Shown here: piece by piece, positions 6,045 through 6,498 of the stretch
Layout: every line of letters starts with the position of its first letter
Position numbering within the stretch: the stretch's first letter is position 1
DNA from: an uncultured Propionibacteriaceae bacterium
GTDB lineage: Bacteria > Actinomycetota > Actinomycetes > Propionibacteriales > Propionibacteriaceae
Assembly (NCBI GenBank): GCA_937859105.1
Contig: CALMAD010000194.1
Location: 1-6,498 of the forward strand
Length of the DNA stretch: 6,498 nt
Reading direction: 5' to 3'
Program-made: the position numbers and the translations under genes
The notes under the pieces: model-generated
The model's input: only the letters and a program-made list of their open reading frames with translations
Told to the model about the DNA's origin: nothing
Database searches by the model: none

Positions 6045-6498
6045 TCAGTTGGCGACGTACCAGTAGGTTTCGACGGGTGCGAGCCCGCGGGGCTCGTCGA
6101 GGCGTCCGCCCGCGTCGCTCGTGGTCTCGATCTGGCTGCGGTAGGCGGCCACGCGCCGGGCCTTGCGGTCGCGGTCGACGGGAACGTCGAGCCGCTCCAG
6201 GGTTGTCCAGCCGTGGGCGCGCCGGAACGCCGCGATTGCGCGGCGCCCGTCGCCCCCGCGGGAGTAGGGGAACTCGGCGTAGAAGCAGAGGCGGGCGCCG
6301 GTCGGAGCCAGCGCCTCGGTGACGACCTCGCTGACCCAGACGTGGTCGATGTGGGGCGGGCGTCCGGAGCGGTGCTCGCGGTCAAGCAGGTGCCAGAGCC
6401 GCCGGAGCCGCCGCTCGATCGCCGCCACGACCCGGCCCGCGAGCGGCACCCGCGCGAGGGGCTCTGGGGGGCGCAGGCCGGCGCCGACGGGGACGAGT
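6045..6498 (-). CDS. PIG-L (LmbE-like) family deacetylase, C-terminal part (partial)
   Basis: The last 150 residues or so of a protein whose start lies beyond the window; the frame is open through base 6497. PIG-L enzymes are zinc hydrolases that remove N-acetyl groups from sugars (for example MshB and GlcNAc-PI deacetylase). Visible family marks are PHIDHVWVSEVV with the metal-site HxDH (HIDH coded at 6342-6353), FYAEFPYS (6261-6284, matching the family's YxxxPY pattern), and DRKARRVAAYRSQIE, which fits the K...AxYxSQ block. An ending ETYWYVAN closes the protein. The N-terminal AHPDDE metal motif is not in the window, so activity cannot be judged. An internal GTG at 6449 is not a convincing start, since homology-like sequence continues upstream (VPVGAG). 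It precedes the GH10 gene on the same strand and could be co-transcribed with it. Confidence 0.68.
   Translation of the reverse strand, partial: LVPVGAGLRPPEPLARVPLAGRVVAAIERRLRRLWHLLDREHRSGRPPHIDHVWVSEVVTEALAPTGARLCFYAEFPYSRGGDGRRAIAAFRRAHGWTTLERLDVPVDRDRKARRVAAYRSQIETTSDAGGRLDEPRGLAPVETYWYVAN

Overview
The window is high-GC DNA (GC-rich third codon positions, long open shadow frames on both strands) and reads as part of a surface or exopolysaccharide (EPS) locus of a Gram-positive actinobacterium. Supporting this are the actinobacterial form of the Wzz-like copolymerase, GGAGG-type ribosome binding sites, and a lipoprotein-anchored secreted hydrolase. Genus cannot be read from the sequence.

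Layout. Bases 1-32 may hold the last codons of an upstream gene. On the + strand follow a Wzz-like chain-length or copolymerase protein (32-655), a single-chain glycosyltransferase fusing Alg14/PssD-like and Alg13/PssE-like halves (745-1689), and a Wzx/MOP-type lipid-linked oligosaccharide flippase (1720-2970). A hairpin followed by five T residues (2976-3019) probably ends or attenuates this unit. A second + strand pair follows: a TupA-like ATP-grasp protein (3108-4031) and a serine-acetyltransferase-like left-handed beta-helix acetyltransferase (4175-4783). The 143-base gap between them is tiled by three tiny ORFs with start/stop overlaps. On the - strand, convergent with these, are a GH10 endo-xylanase-family lipoprotein (4807-5961) and, upstream of it, the C-terminal part of a PIG-L-family deacetylase (6045-6498, running off the window).

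How the parts may work together (inference). The Alg14/13-type enzyme adds a sugar to a lipid-linked intermediate and Wzx flips the repeat unit. A Wzy polymerase, not seen here, would polymerise it under control of the Wzz-like protein. The TupA-like ligase and the acetyltransferase would decorate the glycan with an amino-acyl or other amide-linked group and with acetyl. The GH10 lipoprotein and the PIG-L enzyme may trim and deacetylate it. This is a Wzx/Wzy-style pathway of known parts. The unusual element is the pairing of a TupA-like ligase with a GH10 lipoprotein and a deacetylase. No tRNA, rRNA, CRISPR array, insertion sequence or phage gene is visible.
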